The notes under the pieces: generated by a model
Told to the model about the DNA's origin: nothing
The model's database searches: none
The model's input: only the letters and a program-made list of their open reading frames with translations
Assembly: GCF_000482505.1 (NCBI RefSeq)
Contig: NZ_AXVL01000017.1
Coordinates: 1 to 64,000 of the forward strand
DNA length: 64,000 nt
Reading direction: 5' to 3'
Source of the DNA: Leptotrichia trevisanii DSM 22070
GTDB lineage: Bacteria; Fusobacteriota; Fusobacteriia; Fusobacteriales; Leptotrichiaceae
Position numbers and translations under genes: made by a program
Part shown: one piece after another, positions 8,203 through 17,201 of the stretch
Position numbering within the stretch: position 1 is the first letter of the stretch
Layout: each line of letters starts with the position of its first letter

Positions 8203-8542
8203 CTAATATTTTTTATTGGTACTCTTAATAATAAAATCGTCTTTTACATATAAATCTCTAAACTCTTCAAATATTTTATAAAATCCTTTATTTCCTGATT
8301 TTGATAAAGTTTTTCATCTCCAACTAATTCAAATATATAACCTCTGTACATTATTTCATAAATTGTCGGATTTTCATTTCAAATTCAATTATTTTAGAAG
8401 TTTCCAGTTTATAACTACCAATTGACATAGGCCTTGTTCTAAAAAAATTTAATATAAATTTGGACATATGTTTTGATTCCAAAAACGAAGCAGTACAAAA
8501 TACTAAAAGTATTACAACACTAAGCATTAATTTTTTTATCAC
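8203..8542 (-). pseudogene. Small secreted/membrane-anchored protein with two frameshifts
   Basis: The first frame (to 8351) begins with GTG behind GAGGTAG and encodes a signal anchor (MIKKLMLSVVILLVFCTASF). Coding-like sequence then continues in two other frames. Adding one A to the A4 run at 8371-8374 (plus-strand T) leads into NPTIYEIMYRGYIFELVGDEK. Adding one A to the A5 run at 8310-8314 leads into KSGNKGFYKIFEEFRDLYVK, ending at a TAG at 8203-8205. The repaired product is 113 aa with no family I recognise. It starts 14 nt after murE and is probably co-transcribed. It may be a real pseudogene or hold two homopolymer sequencing errors. Confidence 0.65.
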
Positions 8543-8556
8543 TTTGCTACCTCAAA

Positions 8557-10098
8557 TTACTCCATTTCTTCCAAAATATCTCTCACAACTTCCCTATCAT
8601 CAAAATGTGTTTTTTCAGTCCCGATTATCTGATAAGTTTCGTGTCCTTTTCCTGCGATTAACAGGCTGTCGCCTTTTTGAAGCAATTTCATGCCGTGTTT
8701 TATTGCTCTTTTTCTATCAGCGATAATTAAATATTTGTCAAATGGATATTTTTCTTCAATAAGCCCTTTCTCTATATCCGCTAAAATTTTTACCGGGTTT
8801 TCTGTACGGGGATTGTCTGAAGTTAAAATGATGTAATCACTGAATTTTGCGGCTGCTTTTGCCATTTTTGGACGTTTTTCGTGATCTCTGTCACCACCTG
8901 CACCAAATATTGTTATCACATGCCCGTCTGTGATTTGCTTTAAAGTTTTCCCAACATTTAAAAGCCCGTCGTCTGTATGTGCAAAGTCAACTACAATCCG
9001 TACTTCCAAATCATTTTTTATTGTTTCAAATCTTCCTGGTACAGGCGGCATTTTTTCCAGTTTTTTCACAATATAGCTCATTTCAATGCCAAGTGACAAT
9101 ACAGAAGCCACACAGCCAAGAATATTATATAAATTATATTCTCCGACTAAATCGACTTCAAATTTGTATTCTTCCTTTTGTTCTTCATTTATATCCTTTA
9201 AACGAGGATTTGTTTTTTCTAAATAATTTTTTAAGTCTATTTTCACTTTCATTCCGTTATTTGTATAATTTACAATATCTCCCCAGATGTCAGCTTCTTC
9301 ATTTCTCACACCTATCGAAATATAGTTGCTGGATTTTTTTTCAGAATAAATTTTTGATCCATATTCATCATCAATGTTAATTACACCTGTCCCGTTATTT
9401 TTTTTGTCATTTCTCAACATTGAGAATAATTTTTTCTTGGCATTAAAATAATTTTCCATTGTCTTATGAAAATCCAGATGATCCTGTGTCAAATTCGTAA
9501 ATATTGCAGAATCAAATTGCAACATGTCCACACGTCCAATTTCCAATGCGTGCGAGCTGACTTCCATTATAAAATAATCTGCACCCTTTTTTACACTTTT
9601 ATCTATTAATTTTATTAATTCCAGCGATTCAGGAGTTGTATTCACTGTTTCAAATTCCTCATCTAAAATACGGTTTCCTGTTGTTCCTATTCTAGCTGTC
9701 TTTTCCAAAATGTTTTCTAAAATAAAACTTGATGTAGTTTTCCCATTTGTCCCTGTAATTCCAATAATTTTTATTTTATCTTGCGGATAACCATAATAAT
9801 TGGATGCTATTGTCCCTAATTTTTTTCTTATATCTTCCACTAAAACAAAAGTTATATCAGCAGCATTCTTATACTCGGCCATATCCACATTTCTTTCCAC
9901 AATAATCATTTTGGCACCGCCGTCAATTGCCTTTTGAATAAAACTATGTCCATCCACAGCACTTCCAGACATTGCCACAAATACAAAATCCTTACTGATT
10001 TTTCGTGAATCATACTCAATACCCTTTATTTCAAAGTTCTTTCCATCTTTGAGCACTTTATACTCTACATCTTTAAACATTTTATACATCTTATACAC
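8557..10098 (-). CDS. murE: UDP-N-acetylmuramoyl-tripeptide synthetase
   Basis: 513 aa. Adds the third amino acid, normally a diamino acid, to UDP-MurNAc-dipeptide in the cytoplasm. The N-terminal domain has GIEYDSRKISKDFVFVAMSG (about 26-45), followed by the ATP loop GITGTNGKTTSSF (about 111-123), TTPESLELI, and EVSSHALEIGRVDM. The C-terminal domain has VVDFAHTDDGLLN and the substrate motif DNPRTENP. DNPR is the signature of meso-diaminopimelate (or lanthionine) MurE rather than the lysine type. The first codon at 10098 is GTG; an ATG at 10089 with GGGAG about 12 nt upstream is an equally good start. It lies apart from the dcw cluster at the other end of the window. Confidence 0.96.
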   Translation of the reverse strand: MYKMYKMFKDVEYKVLKDGKNFEIKGIEYDSRKISKDFVFVAMSGSAVDGHSFIQKAIDGGAKMIIVERNVDMAEYKNAADITFVLVEDIRKKLGTIASNYYGYPQDKIKIIGITGTNGKTTSSFILENILEKTARIGTTGNRILDEEFETVNTTPESLELIKLIDKSVKKGADYFIMEVSSHALEIGRVDMLQFDSAIFTNLTQDHLDFHKTMENYFNAKKKLFSMLRNDKKNNGTGVINIDDEYGSKIYSEKKSSNYISIGVRNEEADIWGDIVNYTNNGMKVKIDLKNYLEKTNPRLKDINEEQKEEYKFEVDLVGEYNLYNILGCVASVLSLGIEMSYIVKKLEKMPPVPGRFETIKNDLEVRIVVDFAHTDDGLLNVGKTLKQITDGHVITIFGAGGDRDHEKRPKMAKAAAKFSDYIILTSDNPRTENPVKILADIEKGLIEEKYPFDKYLIIADRKRAIKHGMKLLQKGDSLLIAGKGHETYQIIGTEKTHFDDREVVRDILEEME

Positions 10099-10189
10099 TC
10101 TCTCCCTTTTCCAAGAATCTCAGGATTCTCAAATTTATCTTATACTTTATTCTATCACTTTACTCAAAAAAAATCTAGAAAAAAAGTTG

Positions 10190-10218
10190 TTGACAAATTC
10201 AAAAAAATACTATATAAT
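10190..10218 (+). promoter_or_regulatory. Promoter of the Leu-fMet-Met tRNA operon
   Basis: Perfect TTGACA (10190-10195), 17-nt spacer, perfect TATAAT (10213-10218), ending 32 nt before tRNA-Leu. Confidence 0.92.
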
Positions 10219-10250
10219 ATCATTTGTAAGTTTGCTTTTAAGTAAATTAT

Positions 10251-10338
10251 GCCTTGGTGGCGAAATCGGTAGACGCACAGGACTTAAAATCCTGTGGGAA
10301 TTTATCCCGTGCCGGTTCAAGTCCGGCCCGAGGCACCA
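10251..10338 (+). tRNA. tRNA-Leu (TAA)
   Basis: Class II tRNA with a long variable arm, acceptor GCCTTGG / CCGAGGC, anticodon stem CAGGA/TCCTG, anticodon TAA and encoded CCA. Confidence 0.97.
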
Positions 10339-10363
10339 CTTAATAGAAACTGTATTACATTGT

Positions 10364-10440
<77 letters not shown>

Positions 10441-10443
10441 AAT

Positions 10444-10520
10444 GCCTAGATAGCTCAGTTGGCTAGAGCATACGGTTCATACCCGTAGGGTCGGAAGTTC
10501 GAATCTTCTTCTAGGCACCA
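10444..10520 (+). tRNA. Elongator tRNA-Met (CAT)
   Basis: Cloverleaf with acceptor GCCTAGA / TCTAGGC, anticodon stem TACGG/CCGTA, anticodon CAT and encoded CCA. It lacks initiator features. A lysidine-modified tRNA-Ile2 also carries CAT; the acceptor and arm sequences look more like Met, but this is not certain. Confidence 0.9.
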
Positions 10521-10614
10521 TTAATTATACTAGTTAATTTGTACTTGCGATTATTGTAGGTATTTTTTTTTACAAATATTTACTAAATTAAAAAATTTTA
10601 AGGAGAAAATAAGC

Positions 10615-10902
10615 ATGATTCATATACTGGCAAGTTTTCAAGTGAAAAACGATAAATTATCTGACTTTATCAAACTTTGTAATGAACTTATAGAAGAAAG
10701 CCGTAAGGAAGAAGGATGTATTTCTTATCATTTACAGCAAAATACAGAAAAAGAAAATCAATTTGTATTTGTTGAGGAATGGAAATCCAATGAAGCTATT
10801 GAAAAACATAATTCAAGTGAACATTTTACCAGAATTGTACCGCTATTAGTAGAAATGTGTGAAAATGCTCCAGTTATTCAGACATTTAACAGAATAATTT
10901 AA
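10615..10902 (+). CDS. Antibiotic biosynthesis monooxygenase (ABM) family protein
   Basis: 95-aa single ABM domain, a dimeric ferredoxin-like fold found in quinol monooxygenases such as YgiN and in haem-degrading enzymes. The motifs fit: a first strand MIHILASFQVK, a helix with CNELIEESRKEEGCISYHL, then FVFVEEWKSNEAIEKHNSSEHF (the W and H pattern typical of the family), and a final strand PVIQTF. Substrate unknown. AAGGAG precedes the ATG. It follows the tRNA operon by 95 nt and could be partly read through from it. An intrinsic terminator follows. Confidence 0.88.
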   Translation: MIHILASFQVKNDKLSDFIKLCNELIEESRKEEGCISYHLQQNTEKENQFVFVEEWKSNEAIEKHNSSEHFTRIVPLLVEMCENAPVIQTFNRII

Positions 10903-10912
10903 AAATTATCAG

Positions 10913-10941
10913 AATGCAGCTTATTTGACTGCATTTTTTTA
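10913..10941 (+). terminator. Intrinsic terminator after the ABM gene
   Basis: Perfect AATGCAG / CTGCATT stem with a 9-nt loop and an immediate T7 run. Confidence 0.88.
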
Positions 10942-11053
10942 TTTAAAAAATATTTTATGAGAATAGATAAAATTTTTGTTATTTATCCAATTCTTATTTT
11001 AAAACAGACATATTATTCTAAATTTTTTACTCTGTCCAAATAAAATTAAAAAT

Positions 11054-11082
11054 TTGAAATGTTTGTAATGTTATGATATACT
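11054..11082 (+). promoter_or_regulatory. Promoter of the PpiC lipoprotein gene
   Basis: TTGAAA (11054-11059), 17-nt spacer, TATACT (11077-11082), about 45 nt upstream of the ATG. Confidence 0.75.
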
Positions 11083-11127
11083 AAAAACATAAATTAAATC
11101 TAAAAATTAGTTTGGAGGACAAATATA

Positions 11128-12021
11128 ATGAAAAATAAAATTAAAATAGGTGTTTTGACTCTATTATGTATATTTGCTATGTCTTGCGGAAATGGAGGAC
11201 AAAATGGAAAGGTTTTATTTGAGTCATCAGATAAAAAAATAAAAGTATATGAGAGTGAAGTTAATAATGAACTGGAAAAGGGATTATTTTCCAATGGATT
11301 GACTGAAAAAGATCTCACTCCTGAGCAAATTACACAAATGAAACAGTCTATCATAAAAAATATTGCTATAAACAGGGCAATCGCCTTGAAAGGAAAAGAG
11401 CAAAAACTTAACAAGGACAAAAAATATACTGAAAGCCAAAATATCTTACAAGAGCAATTACTGGCTAACTTAGCTATATTTAACGAACTTAATGACAAGG
11501 CAAAAATCAGCGATCAGGATGCAAAAAATATTTATGATGCAAATGCGGCTAATTTTACACGTCAGGAAGACTCTGTAAGACTACAGCTTATCGTATTTAA
11601 TACTTCAGATTCAGCAAAGGCAAACCAAGTATTAAGGGAAGCCGTTGCAAATCCTGCTAATTTTACTGCTTATGCACAAAAATATAACGCAAGCATTCAA
11701 GGAGTTGCTGAAAATGGTGAAACTCAGGAAATTCCATTAAGTCAATTGGAAAGCCGTTTTGGCCCTTTAAATGAAGCTATTAAAAATGTAGCGGCTGGAC
11801 AAATCGTAAATAGTGTAGTTACTGTTGGAAATGATTTATACATTGTAAAAGTTTTGGAAAAAAATGCTAAAGGTTTGATTCCTTTTGAAAAAGTTAAGGA
11901 AGCTATAAAAACTCAATTAAGAAATCAAAAAAGACAAGCTGAACAGCAAAAATTTATAAAATCCATAACTGATGAATATAAATTATCAAATATTGATGAA
12001 GCAATAAAAAATATTAAATAA
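11128..12021 (+). CDS. PpiC/PrsA-type peptidyl-prolyl isomerase lipoprotein
   Basis: 297 aa. A signal peptide ends in a lipobox-like FAMSC (Cys20), so it is likely a lipid-anchored periplasmic foldase. The layout is that of SurA/PrsA proteins: an N-terminal helical chaperone part (about 38-140, including KNIAINRAIALKGKEQKLNK), a parvulin-like PPIC domain (about 145-245, with VRLQLIVFNTSDSAKANQVL and VGNDLYIVKVLEKNAKG), and a C-terminal helix returning to the chaperone part. The isomerase domain is divergent, so it may act mainly as a chaperone for secreted or outer-membrane proteins. GGAGG precedes the ATG, and a clear promoter lies upstream. Confidence 0.88.
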   Translation: MKNKIKIGVLTLLCIFAMSCGNGGQNGKVLFESSDKKIKVYESEVNNELEKGLFSNGLTEKDLTPEQITQMKQSIIKNIAINRAIALKGKEQKLNKDKKYTESQNILQEQLLANLAIFNELNDKAKISDQDAKNIYDANAANFTRQEDSVRLQLIVFNTSDSAKANQVLREAVANPANFTAYAQKYNASIQGVAENGETQEIPLSQLESRFGPLNEAIKNVAAGQIVNSVVTVGNDLYIVKVLEKNAKGLIPFEKVKEAIKTQLRNQKRQAEQQKFIKSITDEYKLSNIDEAIKNIK

Positions 12022-12125
12022 TTCACTACAAGTAAAATTAAATAGGAAACAATTTCTAAGTTTAAAATTTAATTATGTAGTAAAACTGCTTTAAAACTAA
12101 CTCAAAAGTTTTGGCTATATTACTT

Positions 12126-12216
12126 AAATCCCTGAATTTTATTTCAAAGGGGATTTGGAATAGAAAGGAGCTGTTTTAAATAGATATAAAATTTATAGCA
12201 TCTATTTTTAACAGCT
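12126..12216 (+). other. Two intergenic hairpins between the PpiC gene and the next gene
   Basis: The 240-nt gap holds two inverted repeats. AAATCCC/GGGATTT pairs 12126-12132 with 12150-12156 (17-nt loop). A long stem pairs AGCTGTT..AAATAGAT near 12169-12186 with ATCTATTT..AACAGCT near 12200-12216. The long one lacks a following U-tract, so it may be a processing or stability element rather than a terminator. Confidence 0.5.
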
Positions 12217-12261
12217 TATTTAATGTAAAAGAATACTAAATGCTGAAAAGGAGGTTATTTT

Positions 12262-13764
12262 ATGAAAATATTGAAATATTTATTAAGCCTTGTATTAATA
12301 GTTCTAATTATGTTACTTTTTGGTGTAATGTTTTCCAGCAATATTGTTTCATACATGACGAAAACTAAACATTCGGAATTTGAGAATGTAAAATTTTCCA
12401 TAAAAAATAGTGAGATGAATTTTGATAATTTTGTAGTTAATGGAAAAAGTCTGGGAAAAGGACGGGCTACTGTCGGAGTTGTCAGAACTGGGCTATTCAA
12501 CCTTGTACCAAAATTGACGTTGTCTAACTTGAAGCTGGAGGATGTTAATCTGGATGGAATTTATAAGGAAAAAAGTTCTCATATTGATACTTTTACTGAT
12601 AAGATAAATTCACTTACTACTCAGGAGAAGTCTGATAAATCAACGGCTGATTTTATTAAGGAAACAACAAACAAAGTTACAACTTTGACAACTAATACTG
12701 ATAATTTCATTAATAGCAAATTACGTGAAAATATTGAAAAAGTTAATGTATTAAAACAGGATTACGTAGGACTTACAGACTTAAAAAGCAAGGCTCAGAA
12801 GATTGTGGAGCTTAACAATGAAATAAAACCTTTAGCAAAGGCTATTAACGTGGAAAAGGAAAATATTGAAAAAAATATTTCTGAAATTGAAATGGAGCGA
12901 AATATTGCACTTACAAATATTTCAGATAATCTGACTAAGCTGGAAAAGGAAATTTCGTTAAATGATTTCAATAACATTAATTCCAACAATAATGCTCAGA
13001 ATATGAATCTATATATATTCCTAGATAAAGGGAAAGACTTGGAAACTTCCCTAAACACAGCCTTAAAGGCAACTGCCCTTATAAAAGAGATAAAAGATTT
13101 GAATATGAGAATATCAGATATTAATATTAACGATGGAAAAATAGTGGCTAGAGGGCTGGATGGAAGTAATGTCCAAGTAAATGGAGAAGTTTTATTGGAA
13201 AACAATGCAAAATCATTAATAAAAGGACTGAACAATGGTTATGAAATTACTTATAATAAGGATAATTTCACTTCCAAAACATTATTTGCAGCTAATAAAA
13301 TAAGTTCCGTTATTGAATACGCAAAAAATGATTTACTTGAAGGAAAAGTTATAAAACTTGCTTCAGAGCTTGTTCTTGAAAACAATAACTTTAAAAACTT
13401 AAATCACACTGTACTGACTGATGAAGAAAAAACATTGCTGACTCAGAAAATTGAAAATTTGAAAAATAACAATTATCAACAGATTATGACTAAATATGAG
13501 GAAGATAATAAAAATATTGAAGCATTAATTGACAATGTCTATGTACAAAAAAATAAACTCGATAAACTGCAAAAAGATCTATTGTCATTAGGAACTATTA
13601 TCAAATTTGAACAGCCAACTAACAATGCAGCTACCGAAAACAATAATCAAACTAATAACTCCACTATTAATATTTTAAATAATTCAAATAATAACACTGA
13701 CAATAATATCAAAAATCAGAATGAAAATCAGAATTCCAACAAAATTAATATTGGAAACAGATAA
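12262..13764 (+). CDS. Membrane-anchored coiled-coil protein, TIGR03545/AsmA-like
   Basis: 500 aa. One N-terminal membrane helix (about 4-28) is followed by a beta-rich segment with an AsmA-like pattern (FENVKFSIKNSEMNFDNFVV, then LTLSNLKLEDVNLDGIY, about 39-98). A long coiled-coil region follows (about 130-230). A second beta-rich stretch (MRISDININDGKIVARGLDG, about 279-298) and a very asparagine-rich tail (about 450-500) close the protein. This order resembles the uncharacterised TIGR03545 family of periplasm-facing proteins; I infer that from pattern only. GGAGG precedes the ATG. A terminator follows directly. Confidence 0.7.
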   Translation: MKILKYLLSLVLIVLIMLLFGVMFSSNIVSYMTKTKHSEFENVKFSIKNSEMNFDNFVVNGKSLGKGRATVGVVRTGLFNLVPKLTLSNLKLEDVNLDGIYKEKSSHIDTFTDKINSLTTQEKSDKSTADFIKETTNKVTTLTTNTDNFINSKLRENIEKVNVLKQDYVGLTDLKSKAQKIVELNNEIKPLAKAINVEKENIEKNISEIEMERNIALTNISDNLTKLEKEISLNDFNNINSNNNAQNMNLYIFLDKGKDLETSLNTALKATALIKEIKDLNMRISDININDGKIVARGLDGSNVQVNGEVLLENNAKSLIKGLNNGYEITYNKDNFTSKTLFAANKISSVIEYAKNDLLEGKVIKLASELVLENNNFKNLNHTVLTDEEKTLLTQKIENLKNNNYQQIMTKYEEDNKNIEALIDNVYVQKNKLDKLQKDLLSLGTIIKFEQPTNNAATENNNQTNNSTINILNNSNNNTDNNIKNQNENQNSNKINIGNR

Positions 13765-13780
13765 ATTTTTTGAAAATTAT

Positions 13781-13813
13781 AGGCATACCACAACTGATAT
13801 GCCTTATTTTTTA
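13781..13813 (+). terminator. Intrinsic terminator after the TIGR03545-like gene
   Basis: Perfect AGGCATA / TATGCCT stem (13781-13787 with 13798-13804) followed by TATTTTTT. Confidence 0.8.
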
Positions 13814-13871
13814 AACTTTTGTTTGTATAGCGAAACCATTTTAAGACTCACAGCTTTCGCTATCAAAAGTT
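13814..13871 (+). promoter_or_regulatory. Long leader hairpin just upstream of phnC
   Basis: AACTTTTG plus ATAGCGAAA (13814-13821, 13827-13835) pairs with TTTCGCTAT plus CAAAAGTT (13855-13871). This is 17 bp with a 5-nt bulge and a 19-nt loop. It ends a few bases before the phnC ribosome binding site and has no U-tract, so it looks like a cis-regulatory or mRNA-stabilising structure. Confidence 0.6.
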
Positions 13872-13889
13872 CAGAGAAAGGAAATATTT

Positions 13890-14642
13890 ATGTTATTAAG
13901 TATAAAAAATGTTTCAAAAATATATGACAATGGGACAATTGCCTTAAAAAATGTTTCATTCGATGTGGAAAAGGGTGAATTTATATCGGTTATTGGGCCA
14001 TCAGGTTCGGGAAAATCGACACTTCTCAGAAGTATTAATAAAATGATTGATATTTCAGAAGGTTCAATTTTATTTGAAGATAAAAATATTGAAAACTTGA
14101 AAAAGGGAGAAATAGAGCTTGTCAGACGGGAAATTGGAATGATTTTTCAAAATTATAACCTTGTGGAAAGGCTTACCGTTATTGAAAACGTGCTTCATGG
14201 GCGACTTGGATATAAATCGATAATTGCTGGAATATTAGGCATTTATTCAGAAGAGGAGAAAAAAGAGGCTTTTAACTTTCTGGAAAAGGTAAATATGACT
14301 AAGTATGCTTACCAGAAGTGTAATGAACTGTCTGGAGGGCAAAAACAGCGTGTAGGAATTGCAAGGGCAATTATGCAAAAACCAAAACTTTTACTTTGCG
14401 ACGAACCAATCGCTTCACTTGATCCAAAAACCGCTGAAAATATAATGGACTATTTAAAAAAAATTGTTTCCGAGCTAAAAATTACGTGCATTGTGAATCT
14501 TCATCAGGTTGATATTGCCAAAAAGTATTCTGACAGAATTATTGCCTTAAATAAAGGCGAGAAAATTTTTGACGATAAAACAGGACGGCTTACAGATGAT
14601 ATGATTGAATTTATTTACAAAGATGAAGAACAGACACAATAA
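13890..14642 (+). CDS. phnC: PhnC-like phosphonate/phosphite ABC transporter ATPase
   Basis: 250-aa ABC ATPase that would energise uptake of a phosphonate-type anion. Walker A GPSGSGKST is at 36-44, the Q-loop lies at IFQNYNLV (about 84-91), the signature LSGGQKQRV starts at 146, Walker B is LLLCDEP (167-172), and the switch His is in NLHQVD. The segment VIENVLHGRLGYKS and the DEPIASLDPKTAENIMDYL wording are typical of PhnC. It is followed by two PhnE permeases in tight succession. No PhnD substrate-binding gene is adjacent, so the substrate is inferred from family only. Confidence 0.9.
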   Translation: MLLSIKNVSKIYDNGTIALKNVSFDVEKGEFISVIGPSGSGKSTLLRSINKMIDISEGSILFEDKNIENLKKGEIELVRREIGMIFQNYNLVERLTVIENVLHGRLGYKSIIAGILGIYSEEEKKEAFNFLEKVNMTKYAYQKCNELSGGQKQRVGIARAIMQKPKLLLCDEPIASLDPKTAENIMDYLKKIVSELKITCIVNLHQVDIAKKYSDRIIALNKGEKIFDDKTGRLTDDMIEFIYKDEEQTQ

Positions 14643-14651
14643 GGAGGTTTT

Positions 14652-15446
14652 ATGAATTTAAATGAAAAAGACATTTTTAAACGGAGATTTTATTCCAAAA
14701 TTATATTTTTATCAATAATTATCCTGATTTATACAATATCCTCCATTATTTCAGGTTTTCAGAATGGAATGGCTTTTTCCTCAATTCCAGCTGGCATTTT
14801 TTGGCTGTTACAAAAGTTTATACCTACACAGAATGCTTTGCAGTATTTTCCAGAAATTATGGATTCAGCAATAAAAACCGTTCTACTTGCCATAACTTCC
14901 ACAACGGTTTCTGCAACTTTTGCGTTATTTCTCGCAATAATTGGCTCAAACTCAACTGGAATCAATATTTTTACAAAAATTACAACAAAAGTAATCGCTT
15001 CATTTTTTAGAAATATTCCAATTGTCGCATGGGCTTTAATACTGGTATTTTCCTTTAAACAAAGCCAATTTACAGGTTTTCTCGCATTATTTCTAATAAC
15101 ATTTGGTTACTTGACACGTGCCTTTTCTGAAACAATTGACGATGTTGCAGGTGATGTAATTGAAGCATTGAAATCAGTTGGAGCTTCATACTTTCAAATA
15201 GTATTCTGTGGTGTTATCCCGAGCGTTTCCTCGCAGCTATTGTCGTGGCTTCTGTTTTTTATCGAAACAGGTGTTCGGGAATCTACATTAATTGGAATTT
15301 TGACAGGAACTGGAATTGGATTCACATTTAGCCTGTATTACAAAAGTTTTAGATATGATGCCGCTGGGCTTGTAATTTTAATAGTTACAGTTATTGTAAT
15401 TGGAATCGAAATTCTGTCTAACAAACTTAGAAAAGAAATGATGTAA
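14652..15446 (+). CDS. phnE: PhnE-like ABC transporter permease (first)
   Basis: 264-aa inner-membrane permease with about six membrane segments. The cytoplasmic coupling loop has the family pattern DVAGDVIEALKSVGASYFQI (about 160-179), which docks on PhnC. AAGGAGG precedes the ATG, 9 nt after the phnC stop. It forms a likely heterodimer with the next permease. PhnE1/PhnE2 pairs are common in this family. Confidence 0.9.
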   Translation: MNLNEKDIFKRRFYSKIIFLSIIILIYTISSIISGFQNGMAFSSIPAGIFWLLQKFIPTQNALQYFPEIMDSAIKTVLLAITSTTVSATFALFLAIIGSNSTGINIFTKITTKVIASFFRNIPIVAWALILVFSFKQSQFTGFLALFLITFGYLTRAFSETIDDVAGDVIEALKSVGASYFQIVFCGVIPSVSSQLLSWLLFFIETGVRESTLIGILTGTGIGFTFSLYYKSFRYDAAGLVILIVTVIVIGIEILSNKLRKEMM

Positions 15447-15478
15447 AACAAATTAACAGAAGGAAGGTGAATTTTCTT

Positions 15479-16285
15479 TTGGAAAAAATAAGAATTAAAA
15501 AACTCACAAAATCAAAAATTTATTTATACATAACCTTGTCCCTATTGTCAATTATTACAATTTATACATTAGTCACAATGGATTTTGGCGGTGTAAACAT
15601 TGGTGAAGCGACTGGACATTTTTTTAAAGATTTAGGAACAATGTTCTTTTCTCCCAAGCTATCTGAAAGAAATACCTTTAATCAAATTTTGTTTAGTCTT
15701 GCGGTAACAATTGCCTTAGCTGCACTTACAACAATTATAGGTTCATTCATAGCACTGTTTCTATCTTTCTTTGCAGCACAGAATTTATCAGGCAGATACA
15801 TTTCCAGAACTATAAAACTAGGAATATCATTTATCCGTGCGATTCCAACAATATTATGGGTTATGGTATTTTCAGTAGTGGCAAATGTCGGTGTAGAAGC
15901 AGCGATTATCGGAATGACTTTTCACAGTGTCGCCTACCTTGTAAAAGCCTACTCCGAAAGCATTGAAGAAATTGATAATGGAATCATTGAGGCTCTCAGG
16001 GCAACAGGTGCTTCATTCTGGAAAATAATATTTCAGGCTGTATTGCCAAGCACTATTACATCCCTTTTATCGTGGACATTTATCCGTTTTGAAATAAATT
16101 TTACAAATGCTGTATTAGTGGGAGCGGCGGCTGGAGCAGGTGGAATTGGATACGATATGTTTATGTCAGGAAGCATGTATTTTGATATAAGAGAAATAGG
16201 AGTCTTTGTATATCTAATATTTGGAGTAGCAATTATATTGGAACTTATTTCATATTTGTTGAAAAGAAAATACTTAAAAAACTAA
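15479..16285 (+). CDS. phnE: PhnE-like ABC transporter permease (second)
   Basis: About 268-aa permease, paralogous to the preceding gene. The coupling loop EIDNGIIEALRATGASFWKI is conserved, as are the RAIPTILWVMVFS and GAAAGAGGIGYD segments. An open frame begins with GTG at 15467, but AAGGAAG lies only 1-2 nt from it. The TTG at 15479 has the proper 9-nt spacing and is the better start. It closes the operon and is followed by an intrinsic terminator. Confidence 0.88.
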   Translation: MEKIRIKKLTKSKIYLYITLSLLSIITIYTLVTMDFGGVNIGEATGHFFKDLGTMFFSPKLSERNTFNQILFSLAVTIALAALTTIIGSFIALFLSFFAAQNLSGRYISRTIKLGISFIRAIPTILWVMVFSVVANVGVEAAIIGMTFHSVAYLVKAYSESIEEIDNGIIEALRATGASFWKIIFQAVLPSTITSLLSWTFIRFEINFTNAVLVGAAAGAGGIGYDMFMSGSMYFDIREIGVFVYLIFGVAIILELISYLLKRKYLKN

Positions 16286-16310
16286 ATGGAAAATATAGAT
16301 TTATAAATAA

Positions 16311-16354
16311 AAAATCTCTAAATTAAGGTAATTTCTTTTTTAGAGATTTTTTTA
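16311..16354 (+). terminator. Intrinsic terminator of the phn operon
   Basis: AAATCTCTAAA pairs with TTTTAGAGATTT, followed by a T7 run (about 16347-16353). Confidence 0.82.
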
Positions 16355-16820
16355 GTTAATAATTATATAAACTATTTTTATTTTTTCTATCATATACTCA
16401 AATCATTTAATTTAGTATCAACTATAAGTTTTATAAAATCTTAAAGCTCTCATTTTTCTTCAATCTACTTATGCTATATTAATTATATAAGTAGAGTCTG
16501 TTTATTACTAACACAAAAAATTTAAATTTTCCAAACATACGTTCATATCAATACTAATAAACCAACTTCAAAATAGATATAACAATATATAAGTCAAATT
16601 ATCTTTCCAGTTGCTGACAAATATAATAAAGTTATATAAAATTATGTGAATTATTTATCAAATTCAAGAAAAAATATATTAATTTTTTTTGTTTTTCCAA
16701 TTTATACAAAATCTGATTATTTCAATTATTAGAAAACATATTACTCAAAAAGATTTTGAAATTCAATGAAAATATTAGATGTTAAAATATAAATATTAAT
16801 AAGAAAAGAAGTAGATTATT
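16355..16820 (+). other. Gene-free AT-rich stretch
   Basis: About 465 nt without an open frame of coding character on either strand and without tRNA-like folds. The last 30 nt include a possible weak promoter (TTGAAA near 16756, TAAAAT near 16784) for the remnant that follows. Nothing else is visible. Confidence 0.5.
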
Positions 16821-17188
16821 ATGAAAAAACTGATCAGTATAGTGATATTTTTGATAACTTGTATATTTTCTTTTGGAAATGACTGGGAATTTGAGTCACG
16901 GGGAGAACATCTTATTCCACTTCAAATTTCTAATATGGCTATTAAAAAAGAAAAAATAGAATTTAATCTAAGAGATGATAATTTTATGGAGGTATCAGTA
17001 AACTTTGTATTTGACAGTTCATCTTTGCAAAATTTGGATATGACTTTTCTAAAAAAGAGCTGAAAAATTATTTTAGCCAGTTTTTCTGGTATGAACCGAA
17101 TAAACAGGTTTATATACCTAAATATATTTATGAGGATAGGATAAAAATAATAGATGAAATATTAAAAAAAAATATTAATAAAATTTAA
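16821..17188 (+). pseudogene. Secreted YARHG-domain protein remnant (N- and C-terminal parts only)
   Basis: The first frame (to 17063) has a signal peptide (MKKLISIVIFLITCIFSFG) and a segment like the start of DUF4424-type proteins (HLIPLQISNMAIKKEKIEFN, later VSVNFVFDS). From about 17012 the coding character moves to another frame. It reads FIFAKFGYDFSKKELKNYFS followed by WYEPNK, a clear YARHG domain, and then ILKKNINKI with a stop at 17186-17188. In relatives these two parts would be separated by a large middle region. The simplest reading is an internal deletion that joined them out of frame near 17010-17020. A plain one-base frameshift is the alternative. Confidence 0.6.
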
Positions 17189-17201
17189 GGAGGTAATTTT
17201 C

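Noticed and set aside
8371-8374. Programmed frameshift in the small gene after murE
   Set aside because: There is no slippery heptamer or stimulating structure, and a second independent shift would also be needed.
13721-13927. 68-codon plus-strand frame between the TIGR03545-like gene and phnC
   Set aside because: It runs through a terminator and a leader hairpin and lacks a ribosome binding site.
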